DNA from: Eustoma russellianum
Taxonomy: Eukaryota; Streptophyta; Magnoliopsida; Gentianales; Gentianaceae
Reading direction: 5' to 3'
DNA length: 64,000 bases
Assembly: GCA_036186865.1 (NCBI GenBank)
Contig: AP025048.1
Coordinates: 26,251,248 to 26,315,247, forward strand
In this document: one piece after another, positions 10,739-22,239 of the stretch
Layout: every line of letters begins with the position of its first letter
Numbering within the stretch: position 1 is the stretch's first letter
The notes under the pieces: generated by a model
The model's input: only the letters and a program-made list of their open reading frames with translations
Told to the model about the DNA's origin: nothing
Database searches by the model: none
Program-made: the position numbers and the translations under genes

Positions 10739-12269
10739 ACTGACAGATTTTACTAAAAATTCAATTGTGGTAAATCCGTAATGCGGTTTCAAGAAATTCC
10801 AACTCGTATACATCATAAACATGTGGAACTAGTATCCTACCGAAATTCAGCCCACTTGCACGTCTCTAAGTCCCTTTTCTGAGCCTGGAAAGTCGTTACT
10901 AATTTCAGGATGGCTCCAGTAGTTTTCTGTTGAGCAGTTTTACCAAATAATTCATTAAAAATAATCCAGAACTTATTTTACTAAGATTCCAACTGGCGTG
11001 TCCATTAAACTCATAGGACTATTACCATGCCAAAAATCAGCTTTATTGGTCATCTACAAGGTCCCTTTTCAAGTCAGTGAAAAGAAGTCACTATTCTGCT
11101 CAATTCCCGTTTTTCAGGTCTGACCAGTCTTACCAAAATATTTATTATAAATAAACCATAGCTCCTTTTACCAAAATTCCACCTGGCATCTCTACTACAC
11201 TCATGGGGCTAGGTTTGTGCCAAAAATCAGAGTTATTGGAGGCCCAAAAAGTCTTCTTTTAATTCGTTGAAGTAAATGGTCATTCCTGCCCAGCTCCAGA
11301 GTTTTCTGCTGGAGCGGTTTTACCGCATAATTTCTTAAAATTAATTCTTAACTTATTTTAACAAAATTCCAACTCATACATATCATAAGCTTGTAATAGT
11401 AGCATCCTACCGAAAATTAACCCATTTTCATGTCCCTAAGATTCGTTTTGGAGTCCACTAACTTGTTACATAATTTCTGCTCTGTCCCAGTACTTCTCAT
11501 TGAGCAGTGTTACCAATTAAATCATTAAAATGAATCCACAACTTGTTTTGCCATGATTCCAGCTGGAGTACTCACAGCACACCTGGTATTATCATCCTGC
11601 CAAAAATCAGATTTATTGAGCCACTACAAGGTCCTTTTTCATGTCAATCAAAAAGAGATGCAGTTCTGCTCAGTTCCAGACTTTTCAGTCTGAGCAGCTT
11701 TACCAAATCTTTTATTAAAAATATTCTACAACTCCTTTTACCAAAATTCCAACTTTCAGGTTTTCTATACACACAAGGCTATCCCTTCACCGAAAATCAG
11801 CTTGATTGAACATCTACAAGACCTCTTTTCAAGCCATTCAAAACGTTACATAATTCTGCCATGTTTCAGAATTTACAGCCTGAGCAGTCTCACCATTTAT
11901 TTTATAAAAATTAAACCATAACTTATTTTACCAAAATATCAGCTCTCAGCTCTTCTATACACATGGGGCTAGATCTGTGCCAAAAACCAGATTTATTGAA
12001 GGTTCAAAAGACCCTTTTTAAATTCGTTAAACCCAGTGGTCAATTCTGCCCTGCTCCAGAATTTCCTGCTGGAGCAGTTCTACTAAATATTTTATTAAAA
12101 ATAATCTGTAACTTATTTTAACAAAATTCCAACTCTCACTTATGCTACACTCATAAGGCTAACTTGGTACCAAAAATTAGCATCATTGAAGGTCTGTAAG
12201 GTTGGTTCTCAGGCCGTTGAAGATGCCATCCTATTCTGCCTAGCTCCAGTAGTTTGAGATTTTGTCATT
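10739..12269. repeat. ~190 bp-period tandem array in LTR (right copy)
   Basis: Right-LTR counterpart of 3030-4560, with the same eight units in the same order, anchored on ATTCCAACT-type phrases from about 10796 onward. One anchor is mutated here (ATATCAGCT near 11936). Confidence 0.88.
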
Positions 12270-13687
12270 GGTTCAAGTCAAAGGTCCACCCTTTCATCTT
12301 GTTCTTGTAGGATATATTACTAATCACTATTTTAACCTTAAATCATCTCAAAACAGCCTTGTAACTAGATGCATGTCATAAAAGACTCCATCTTTGAGAG
12401 AATAAGCCACATGCAATGCAATGTTCTTAAGAAATCTATAAGATATGATCTCAAACTTAGGATATTCAACTAAAGATTAAATCTTAAGAACTTCTAGTCA
12501 TTCAAGTCACAAACTCTTTAAATAAATCATGAGAGATCATTGTATACTTGCCTCTTCAAGCCAAAGTTTTTTTGCCTTTGCTTGGTTTTGGAGTGAGTTG
12601 AGTTGGAATCCTTCTCCTCCTACTCCCTTGAGCACACGGTTTTGGATGAAGAGGAAGGAAGAGGTTAGTCTCTCTTAAATAGTGAAAATAGAATCTTATT
12701 TGAGGCTAGAACATCTTACCAAAGTAGTCTTGGGATGGAGATTCAAGTTGTAGCAAGGTAGCTTCACCTAAGAGTGTTGAAGATTTCTTCCTCCTTGAGC
12801 ATGGAGGCCACGGTTTAGGAGAGAAAGAACACCCAAGTGAGCTTCACTATTTGTATAAGGAATTTACTTAAGAACTTAGAAGAGACTTACCTAAATGATC
12901 TTTGAGCTTGGGGATGAAGATGGGGCTTGAAGTTGAATCTCCTATCCTTGTGGTGTTGGCCGAAAGTTGGGGGTGGAAGGGAAGGGAGCTTCTTGAGTTT
13001 TGGCTTGTTGGAGAGAAGTCTCAAGATGATTTTGGAATGAGATGGTTTTTTTTTTGTGATATTTAAAAATCAAGGGGGCATGGGGGAGGGGCATGACCGA
13101 TTGCATGGAGGGAGGAGAGAAGGGGAACCTAGGCTAGGTAGCTTCAAGCTTTTTCTCCCTCTTTTTGCATGCTTGTCTTGCATGCAACATTTTTTATTAT
13201 TTCTTTGCATGCATGTTGATTATTTTGTTTTTATAATTATTTATTTAAGCCTTATTTGGAATGATGTAGAGAATTCTAGATTCTCTAAGGTCTTAGCCGA
13301 AATTCTTGGGGCTCTTGGGGGTGTTTTGGTCATTTCACATTTATCCTACCCCACATCTATATAATTTACAATGTTATTTATTTCATGTAATTTTGATTTC
13401 AATCTTTGCTTTGTGAGGATTGTTTATGTTTGTATAAGAACTAGTTTACTTCAAGGGTGATCATTGGCCTTTGGCCGAATTCTCAAGGTGTATCACACAC
13501 CTCGTGACATTTGTTCGTATACTCATTTAGTGTTCGTCCTAAACGAACTTGAAGAATTTAAATAAGAATGCGATACATGTGACTTGAGTAACAGGCTCGT
13601 GAAGGAATCATCGCTTTTATTTTGTCACTTAATCATAGTCTCAAGTATACGGTTGTCGGGGTACAACACGCAGCGCCGCCATCTTTC

Positions 13688-13690
<3 letters not shown>

Positions 13691-13740
<50 letters not shown>
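13691..13740. repeat. (TA)n microsatellite
   Basis: An uninterrupted run of about 25 TA dinucleotides, followed to about 13985 by more TA-rich imperfect sequence. It begins directly after the LINE-A 5' end, so the LINE probably inserted next to or inside a TA tract. Confidence 0.9.
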
Positions 13741-13741
<1 letters not shown>

Positions 13742-14969
13742 TTTCATACAAACTAGTATATTTATTTATATGCATCTACACATCTTTGCCTACATATATA
13801 TATACATGTATATGAAGATCCGTAGATATATACATATGTAGATCTATACACTTATACATATATATATATACATACATACTTTATAATATATATATATATA
13901 AGCGTGTTTATATATAATGTATATATATGTACATAGTGTCCGTGCATATATAGTGTATATATGTATATACTTATTACTCAAATATAGATCTATACTTTCT
14001 TGAAAAGAAATCTTGAACATACTACATGATGATCCAACTTTGATATGAACATAAATGCTTAGTATTTGTAAAACCATGAAGGATCTAGAAAGAGTACTTG
14101 CCTTGGTTCACTTTTCTTACACTTAGATGATGGTTCCTTCACTTGGTTTGGAAGAGAGTTCTTCTTCCTTCCTTCCTAGTATACATGGTTTTTTTAGGGT
14201 TTAAAAGAAGGGTTAGTGAGCAACTAAATATATGGAAGAATCGAACTTAAACTTCATAAAGTTCTTACCTTGGTTGCCTTTGGTTCTAGATGCTACAACC
14301 TTCTTGAATCTTTCTTAGTTGATGGAGTGTTTATGGTACTTGATTTGAGTGATGTTGGTGTGAAGAAAGGAGAAGAAAATCTTCTCCTTGTTGAAGGGGA
14401 GAATTTCGGCCAAGAGGAAGGAGAAGGGGTGTTGGAGTGTTCTTGAGTTTTTTTCCTTAGAGATAGTATGAAATTCGTTGGTTGAAAGTGTAATTATGTG
14501 AAGGTTTAAAGGAGAATTATTTTCCTACTTTTTTCCTAAGGGGGCCGGTCAAAGAGTGGGGGGAAATGGGGTGGGAGACAAGCTTTTGACAAGCATGGGG
14601 TGGAGGGATGGGTTAGGATGAGATTCTTGAGCATGCTATTATTTTAATCTAAGTGTAAGACAAGTTGTCTTCACTTTTCTTTTTCTTTTTCCTTTTCTTT
14701 TACTTTGTATGTATATATATTTGTTTTTCTTTTATTTAATGTGGTATAAAATTGTTGTGTCATGTATTTCTTTTTGATTTAATTTATCCTAATAGTAGAA
14801 GTTGTTACTAACTAATTTAGTTGTGTTCTTATTGTATAGACTCAAACGTTTGTGATATTTTTGCTAACGTATTTGGTATACAAATCTAGTTTTATGAATC
14901 GTACACCTACGAAATTATATTCACGGTATTGGAAGTCATTACGACATAACGAATTTCCGGGTTGTAACA
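13741..14969 (-). repeat. Partial Gypsy-type LTR (other family), minus strand
   Basis: The right end reads CCGGGTTGTAACA, that is TGTTACAACCCGG on the minus strand, a typical LTR start, and it cuts abruptly into Copia gag coding sequence at 14970. Internal features resemble the other LTRs here: TTTCGGCC, purine-rich AAGGAGAAGG modules and repeated CTTACCTTGG-type segments. The left side is cut by LINE-A near 13690, so the rest of this LTR (and perhaps its element) should lie left of the window. The expected target duplication would be CAACA (14970-14974). The LTR call is an inference from the terminus and context. Confidence 0.6.
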
Positions 14970-14973
14970 CAAC

Positions 14974-15412
14974 ATGCTGCATCGCATTATATTATCACCA
15001 AAGCATGACAGCGACAAAACGGGTTTGGGATACGTTGATACAAATGAAGTATCAACCAAACCAACCAAGTTTGTGGTGTATAAGAAAGTAGACACCCCTA
15101 AGCCTCAAGTGACGTTTAAGATGACGCATAAGGCGCCCCTTTCCTCATCACGCCCCACTTCTTCTTCATATCATGTGAAATATAACTTTGTACCATATAG
15201 ATATGAAAAGAAAAGAACAATGCATACACAAAATTCATATCATCCACGCACTACGCACACACACACAAGGACATATCAAAAACGTCCTTCATTTAGTGAG
15301 TATAGAGGCGTCCTTGGGCAAAGGCCCAAAGTGCATGCACCACATGTCTACTATATCGCACCTTCATCTACATTCTTGCCATTTGATAGACCGAGAAGGA
15401 TCACCCAAGTAT
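14974..15412 (+). pseudogene. gag: Copia gag C-terminal fragment
   Basis: An open frame of about 146 codons starting inside gag. The phrase HDSDKTGLGYVDTN matches the linker between zinc knuckle and protease in SIRE-like gag; the minus-strand Copia element has the equivalent KYENDKKGLGYIEEND. The middle is rich in His, Thr, Tyr and Arg. The true gag start and its CCHC knuckle are missing. A stop follows at 15412-15414, and the region to 15500 has stops in the expected frame. Confidence 0.75.
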
Positions 15413-15499
15413 AGGTACCAAAAGGTACTTTTACCAAGAGGTGATTAACTAAATCGAAAGGACCCAAAGTTAAAAGGGTACCTAAATCATCTTTGCGCA

Positions 15500-18400
15500 T
15501 TGCAGGGAGCCCACACATCGAAAGATACATCTATTAAGTGGTTCCTTGACAGTGGATGCTCGAGACACATGACGGGTGACCCAAGCCTGTTCACCAAACT
15601 AAAGAAGGTCACAAAAGGCGGATCCGTGACCTTTGGAGACAACAACGAAGGCAAGATCATCGGAAAAGGTACGATTGGAGATCCAAATACTCTCCAAATC
15701 TCCAACGTCTTTTTGGTAAGCGACTTATCTTACAATCTTCTTAGCATTTCTCAATTTGTTGACAATGGTTTTAATGTGTGTTTTACTCACCCTTATTGCA
15801 ACATAATAAATAAAAATGGAGAAACTGTTTTAAAAGGAAAACGAGAAGGTAATATTTTTACGCTTTCTATGGATGATGTAGTAGACGCTAAAGTTAAGTG
15901 CTTTATGTCAAATGAACCCAATGTGAATTTATGGCATAGACGTTTAGGACACATTGTCATTTCCACACTAGAAAAGCTTCAACGAAAGAACCTAGTACGG
16001 GGATTGCCTAAGCTTGATTTAGACAACTTTTAGTTGTGTGAATCTTGCATAAAAAGCAAACAAACACGTGAGTCACTTAAGCCTAAAAACGAAATAAGCA
16101 TGACTAGAATCTTAGAACTAGTGCATATTGATTTGTTTGGTCCTAGTCACACTACAAGTCTTGGTGGGCGCCACTATGCATGCGTGATTGTTGATGATTT
16201 CTCTCGTTATACTTGGACTTTATTTCTTGCACATAAGGATGATAGCGCCATTGAAATTGCAAAATTAATTAGACAACTTGAAAATCAATACGGTGTAAGT
16301 GTGAAAAAGATAAGAGGTGATAGAGGAGGTGAGTTTAAAAATAAAGAGATGATTTTATTTTGCGAAGAAAAAGGAATCAAACATGAGTTTTCGCCACCCA
16401 GAACTCCACAATTAAATGGAGTAGTAGAAAGAAAGAATCGTACATTACAAGAAATCGCTAGGACTATGTTATGCGAAAATAAATTGCCTAGATTTCTGTG
16501 GGCGGAAGCCATAAATTGTGCATGCTATATTGTAAATCGTCTATCTATAAGAAAGAAAATAAACAAGACGCCCTATGAGATTTTGAATGATCGCATGACT
16601 AAGATTGACTATTTTCGTGTGTTTAGATGCAAATGTTTTGTTTTAAATACAAAAGATAATTTAGACAAATTTGAATCCAAATCAATTGAGTGCATTTTTG
16701 TTGGATATTCTATAAATTCAAAGGCATATAGGTGTTATGATCCTCTCACTAGACAAATCATGGAATCTATTCATGTGAAATTCAATGAATTTGGTGAGAT
16801 TGATAAAGATAAGGAATATGACGATGACTTTGAATTGAAACCCGTGTTGAATGAAGATGATGGTTCTTTTGATATGCATGATATGAATGACACACTAGAA
16901 ATGCATGATCACATAGAAATGCATGATAACATAGAAAATAATCAACCAAGATGGCAAGAGATCACTCACATGATCTCATCATAGGCGACCTCACTCACGA
17001 TGTGCGACCACGTAGAAGAATTACTTCGGACGAAATAAATGAATTTCATGCTATGATTTCTGAAATTGAACCCAAAAATGTGCATGATGCTTTGAGTGAT
17101 TCTTCTTGGATTGATGCCATGCATGATGAACTTAATCAATTTGTTAGAAACGATGTATGGGATTTAGTGCCACGACCACAAGACAAGACTATAATAGGCA
17201 CAAAGTGGGTGTTTAGGAATAAAATGAATGAAGAAGGAAAGGTTGTTAGAAATAAAGCGAGACTTGTAGCACAAGGATATAATCAAGAAGAAGGAATTGA
17301 CTACGATGAAACATTTGCACCCGTAGCACGTTTAGAAGCTATACGACTATTACTTGCTATTGCTTGCATGAAAGATTTCAGATTATATCAAATGGACGTA
17401 AAATGTGCATTCCTAAACAGATTTATACAAGAAGAAGTATACGTGAAGCAACCACCCGGTTTTGAAGATTTGAAACATCCCGATCACGTGTACAGACTAA
17501 AGAAAGCACTATACGGCCTAAAGCAAGCACCGAGAGCATGGTATGATCGTTTTGCTACTTTCCTTTTAGAAAATAATTTTAAACGAGGTACTATAGATAG
17601 TACATTATTTTTGAAACAAGATAAATCGGATTTACTTATTATCCAAATCTATGTTGATGACATTATTTTCGGTTCTACCTCACATAGACTTGTTGAATAT
17701 TTTGAAAATTGCATGAAATCTGAACTTGAAATGTCTATGGTTGGTGAACTAAATTATTTTCTTGGCTTGCAGATTAAGCAAACAAGTAAAGGGATTCACA
17801 TAAGTCAAGCAAAATATGTAAATGACATGATTAAAAAGTTTAACTTTGAAAATTTGAAACCATCCCCCACCCCTATGAGTGTCACTACTAAATTAGACAA
17901 AGACGAACATGGTAAAGACGTTGATAATGGCTTATATCGATCTATGATAGGTTCTTTGCTATATTTAACTGCTAGTAGGCCTGATATTATGTTTAGTGTA
18001 TGCATGTGCGCACGATTTCAAAGTCAACCTAAGGTGTCTCACTATAATGCGGTAAAAAGAATATTCCGCTATATTAAGCACACACCCACCTTAGGAATTT
18101 GGTACGATAAGGATTCTACATTTAACTTACATGCTTACATTGATGCAGATTATGGTGGCTGCAAAATAGATAGAAAAAGCACAAGCGGAACTTGCCAATT
18201 TATAGGGAATTCACCCATTTCATGGTTTTCCAAAAAGCAAACAAGTGTTGCTTTGTCCACTATTGAGGCTGAGTACATGGCACTTAGTCTTTGTTGCACA
18301 CAGTTATTGTGGATAAAACAACAACTTTCGGACTTAAGAATTATCGTAAATAAAATTCCTATATATTGTGATAGTATGAGTGCCATAAATTTGTCTAAGA

Positions 18401-18600
18401 ACCCCGTGTTACATTCTAAGGCTAAGCATATAGAAGTACGCTATCACTTTCTTCGTGATCACGTAAACAATGGTGATATTGTCATAGATCACGTACGCAC
18501 AGAAGCACAAGTAGCAGATATGTTTACAAAAGCCTTAAATCAAGCCACGTATGAATCTCTTCGTTCTAAATTAGGCATGATTCCCGTTGATATGATTTGA
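15500..18600 (+). pseudogene. pol: Copia pol: protease, integrase, RT, RNase H (one stop, one frameshift)
   Basis: Near-complete pol. Protease active site WFLDSGCSRHM is near 15540. The gag-pre-integrase HHCC zinc region (LWHRRLGH ... LCESC) is at ~15930-16050. The integrase D,D,E core shows HIDLFGP, IRGDRGGEF and NGVVERKNRTL. RT carries WVFRNKMNEEGKVVRNKARL, the PPGFED segment and YVDDIIFGS. RNase H has DADYGG, STIEAEYMAL and HIEVRYHFLRDH. Two lesions are visible. A TAG stop at 16031-16033 sits where the related minus-strand element encodes Gln. A frameshift at about 16951-16984 separates integrase from RT. Otherwise the frame is open to the natural stop at 18600, so this copy died recently. 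Encoded enzymes would copy and integrate the element. Confidence 0.9.
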
Positions 18601-18661
18601 TTTGACGTGATTTGATTTTCTTTCCTTGTTGACAGAAATCTTTTGATTTACTTTCCAAAAT

Positions 18662-18921
18662 AAAGGGGAGAGAAAAGCATGATTTAAGGGGGAGAGAGAG
18701 ACTAATTGATTGCACAATAAGGGGGAGAGAGAGACTAATTGATTGCACAAATCAAGGGGGAGCCGGATTTGGAGAGAGAGACTAATTGATTGCACAAATC
18801 AAGGGGGAGCCGGATTTGAAATTTGAATTTCAAATTTCAAATTTGTGCATGTTTCAAGGGGGAGCGATAGCATTTAAATCATGTGCATAAGTTATTTTGA
18901 AAATCATCAAAAGGTGGAGAT
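18662..18921 (+). promoter_or_regulatory. Multiplied polypurine tracts before the 3' LTR
   Basis: Six AAGGGG(G)AG cores occur at about 18663, 18686, 18718, 18753, 18800 and 18856, and a final AAGGTGGAGAT abuts the LTR at 18922. They are embedded in tandem units sharing GACTAATTGATTGCACAA. Repeated polypurine tracts are a known mark of Sirevirus Copia elements; the last tract is probably the primer for plus-strand synthesis. Confidence 0.8.
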
Positions 18922-20204
18922 TGTAGAGAAAAGGGGGTTTGAGTGATTTCAAAATAAGTGACTTAAATGCATGATATATATACAAACATGTACATGTATG
19001 CATGATACTTTGCTATTACTTGCCTTATTAAGCTTATATACAATGTTGCCGGACTAACGATCCATGAAGCGTTAAAGCTTACATCATATGGCAAACATTT
19101 GTTGTGTTTATACTATTTTCAGGTGCCACCATTAATGAACTAAACTAGTTCATTAAGTGAAGTACTTAGTTTATTAAACTAAGTAGTTCATTAAAGGAAG
19201 ACACATTTGGAAAAGGCACAAAGGCAACAAGGCTAAGGAAGGAAAGTTTTCTCCTCCTCCCCTAATTAATATATATACACGCCTATATATATATATATTA
19301 CATATATTTTCAGATTGTTTTTGAAAAAGGCACATACACATGTATTCCAACATACTACCGACACGTTATATATTTTACGTACGTACGTTAACGTCACACC
19401 ACTATACTTAACTCATATTTATGAGTATATTCAGGTGTTATATCATATGATATAAGATATGGTGATGACAAATCAAATACGACATGATAAAAGGTTCTAA
19501 ACCGAAAATTATTGTATCGGGCGAATACCGAAACTTCACCAACGTGTCACGTACTTGCCATAAATAAATGGCCAGCCCCTACACTTCAAAATTCCATAAA
19601 AATTTCGTGGGTTACATGAAAAATTCATCCAAAAATACTTTCCATGTTGGCACACATAAATCACCACACATTAAGGCCAAAATGTGAAGATTCCAAGTTT
19701 AATTTTGTCACATGTTAATGGTACCACTTTAGACCTGCCAAGTGCTGAGATTTGAAGTATATATTATATATATTATGTATAATATAATATATATAACATG
19801 TGCAAAAGTTGGAATTTAAATTAGAGAAAAATCGGGTAATCAATAAATATCGAAAATTCGGTTTTCTACGCACACAACACATGGAACGTTTTTGGTACAT
19901 CATGTGACACGTATCTAGACACTTTTTACATGTGTTATACATCTTAAAGTGTTCTAGAAAATTAAATTAAGGGCTGATTGGAATATAACATGTGTGTATT
20001 ATTAAATGTGCATTATTTTACAAAGTTAGCAAAAATAAATTTCAGCACATGCACATACATATCCAACGCCACCTACAGCTGAGATGGAGCTTATTTGGAG
20101 CCTTGTTGGCATATTTATTGGTCAAGGATCAATCATACAATGTTGATGAATTAAAGACAGAAGCTACAAATGGTAAGAATTCAAAATTTGTCTTTCTTAT
20201 ATCA

Positions 20205-20556
20205 CATGCTGAAAATTTCAGCATGCTAAACAAGGTGGCCGATTTTTATGACTTTAATGTGATATATTTCATCATCTTTTGTTGTGTGATTGGTTGGAAG
20301 AAGAAATGGAAATGATTTGAATATTATTTAAATTAATAAAGTGTGATATTTTATATATCACACATGCTGAAAATTTTTCAGCATGTGTGAGACTTGTGTG
20401 GCCGAATATATGAGCTAAAAAGTGTCCATATTCATCTCTCATGTGATAGGAATATTTACTATTTAATTGGTGATTCATTTTATAAAGAAAAATCAAATTA
20501 AGTTTGGCATTATTTTGAATGAAATGGAATGATGCACATGCTGAAAATTCAGCATG
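20205..20556. repeat. Three spaced palindromes CATGCTGAA...TTCAGCATG
   Basis: Perfect palindromes at 20205-20225 (10 bp arms, 1 base centre), 20359-20389 (15 bp arms CACACATGCTGAAAA, 1 base centre) and 20537-20556 (9 bp arms). The second overlaps another inverted repeat, GTGTGATAT ... ATATCACAC, just upstream. Spacing is about 165 bp. Confidence 0.85.
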
Positions 20557-21679
20557 GCAATGTCACATAATGGGCGATTTTTTGCCTTAGCAAGGAAGGG
20601 ATTTTTGTCTTGAAATTTATGTGATATATCTTATGATTTATGGAAATTATTTTGTGATGATATTGCCACATGTTTAAGTGAAATTCTCAGATTTTTCCAA
20701 GTCATCAATGATGACAACATTCATCCAATAAGAAGGTGTCAAGTAAGCGAAGCCTAAATGATCATCCAATAAGAAGATGCCAAGTAAGCAAGACATTGTC
20801 ACAATGATGTCTTACATCCTCCCAAGGACTTAGAAGATAATTTTCAAGAGGGGGAGACACTCACAAGGGGACGGCTGCAACATCATTAAAAGGAAAGAGG
20901 TTGAGCAAAAACAAAAACAAGAACAAGCATTGCAAATCAAAGTGATCAAAAAGCCTAGCTCTTCTTCTTCTACATTCTCTTTCTTTCTTTCTTCTTGTAA
21001 GCCTACTGTATTCATATTCTTCAATCTTGAATAGGCTTGACATAGACCACCACTCATTATATATCTTTGTAAAAGATTGATCAAGGTGTGATCAATCTTC
21101 ATTCTTGCGAGGTGGTGGTGTTCGTACATATTGTATTGAACGTACAAGGTTTGTAAAGGGTTGGAGTTGGTGTGTAACTCCATCAACCCTGTGGTAAGGT
21201 GTATTGCGTGTGTGTGATTAGTGTGAACCACGGAAGGTGTTCCTTGAAGACTGGAGTAGGTTGTTTATAACCGAATCAGTATAAAATTATTGGTGCCATT
21301 TACTTTCTGCATTTACTTTTTAGTTACTTTACTGATTACCCTTCTTGTTCGCATTCATACAAATAGTTAACGAATTTTAAAAATCACGACAATTTTCAGA
21401 AATATACTCACACTTTCTAGGGTTAATTTGGCACAAGTTTCAATCCTTTTGGATAAGTATAAGTCAATCAAACATCAAAAGTTCTGAGACTAGTGCAGTC
21501 TGATTTTCAAACTTGCAAAGGTTGAGACTTTGATTGTAGTTGACCTACTTCCCAAAAGAATTTGGCAAAACTGTTTCAACCCATTTAAATATAGTATATA
21601 AGGAGTTAGCGGTTAAATTTTCAGAGCTTTTGGACGTTCACACAAATAGGAATAAATTTTTCAAAACCATCTACCATTT

Positions 21680-22239
21680 CTGACAGATTCGAGCAATCTG
21701 AGTACCAACGGTTTTTGAAGGGATTACAGGTTGAATTTTAATTTGAAATTTTTAGGGGATCCTCATAACATCTGAGGCTAAGTTCTCCCAAAATTTCATA
21801 ATTTTTGGAGACCTATAACCTGGTTTTGAAAACGTTTTAAAACTGGTCCTGAAAACAGAATCTGTTTTCAGAAGTTGAATTGGTTAGGTTCAAACAAATT
21901 TTAAAAACCACACTTTCCGCACCATCTATTCAACCCTCCCCCTTCTAGTGGTGCCTACATTTCAGACAAATTTGCGCAATTTGATCACAAACGATTTTTC
22001 AAAGGGTTAGAGGTTGAATTTTGATCTGAACTTTTTAGGGGATACTCAGAACATCTGAGAGTAGAATATCTCCGAATATTAGAATTTTTGAAGGTCTTTA
22101 ACCTAGCCTTTCAAACGTTTCAAAACAGGATCTGAAAACAGAAACTATTTTCAGAAGTTGGGTTTTTGGGTCAAAATATTTTAAAAACCACAATTTTCTG
22201 TACCCACTATTCAATCCCCCCTTCTAGTGGTACCTTACA
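21680..22239. repeat. ~280 bp duplication of the LTR terminus
   Basis: Two diverged tandem units. Both run through a GAGCAATTTG/ACGATTTTT-type start, TTTTAGGGGAT, ACATCTGAG, CTGAAAACAGA and CCCTTCTAGTGGT to an LTR-like end: CCTACA at 21959 and CTTACA at 22239. The first unit holds a perfect 11 bp-arm palindrome (21849-21871), which is decayed in the second. Confidence 0.75.

Larger units (their letters stand above)
1383..13668 (-). mobile_element. Complete non-autonomous Ty3/Gypsy element (TR-GAG-like), very long LTRs
   Basis: Two direct repeats of about 4.58 kb (1383-5957 and 9092-13668) begin TGTTGTAC and end GCGCTACA on the minus strand. Exact 5 bp target duplications CGCAG lie at 1378-1382 and 13669-13673. 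The PBS complement of initiator Met-tRNA is at 9077-9089 and a polypurine tract at 5958-5970, so the element reads right to left. Its 3134 bp interior holds one gag reading frame (7970-8791), a decayed second gag (about 6890-7110) and only the end of pol (about 6004-6115). Protease, reverse transcriptase, RNase H and the integrase core are missing, so mobility would need proteins in trans. By eye the LTRs differ at only about 25 positions, suggesting a fairly recent insertion. I see nothing recognisable in 7130-7960. Confidence 0.9.
9092..13668 (-). repeat. 5' LTR of Gypsy element 1
   Basis: A 4577 bp copy of 1383-5957 at a constant offset of about 7709 bp, carrying the same 43 bp array (about 9881-10167), 131 bp duplication (about 10310-10571) and 190 bp array (about 10739-12269). 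Copy numbers match between the LTRs. Differences are mostly single bases plus one-base changes in T runs (near 12570 and 13050). The right end GTACAACA is followed by the CGCAG target duplication. Confidence 0.93.
14970..22239 (+). mobile_element. Ty1/Copia element, SIRE/Maximus-like, 5' part missing
   Basis: Plus-strand order is gag C-terminus, protease, integrase, RT, RNase H, multiple polypurine tracts and 3' LTR. The 5' LTR and most of gag are absent because a Gypsy LTR interrupts gag at 14970; they are predicted left of the window. The multiplied AAGGGGGAG tracts and an LTR end of the form CCCCCCTTCTAGTGGT are known Sirevirus traits. The 3' LTR ends at 22239 against LINE-B, so this element probably inserted into LINE-B; a predicted target duplication is CGTCC (22240-22244). 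Confidence 0.85.
18922..22239 (+). repeat. 3' LTR of SIRE-like Copia element
   Basis: Starts TGTAGAG right after the last polypurine tract and ends CCTTACA at 22239, giving TGTA...TACA inverted ends. About 3.3 kb. It contains TA-rich stretches (near 19760), three CATGCTGAA-type palindromes (20205-20556), a direct repeat of CATCCAATAAGAAG (near 20725 and 20763), and a ~280 bp duplication of its terminal part (21680-22239). Its partner LTR is not in the window, so the left boundary rests on the PPT position. ORFs inside (for example 20830-21231 minus) show no domain. Confidence 0.75.

Noticed and set aside
20830..21231. 133-codon open frame on the minus strand
   Set aside because: Inside the Copia LTR, with no recognisable motif and low-complexity Glu and Phe/Cys runs.
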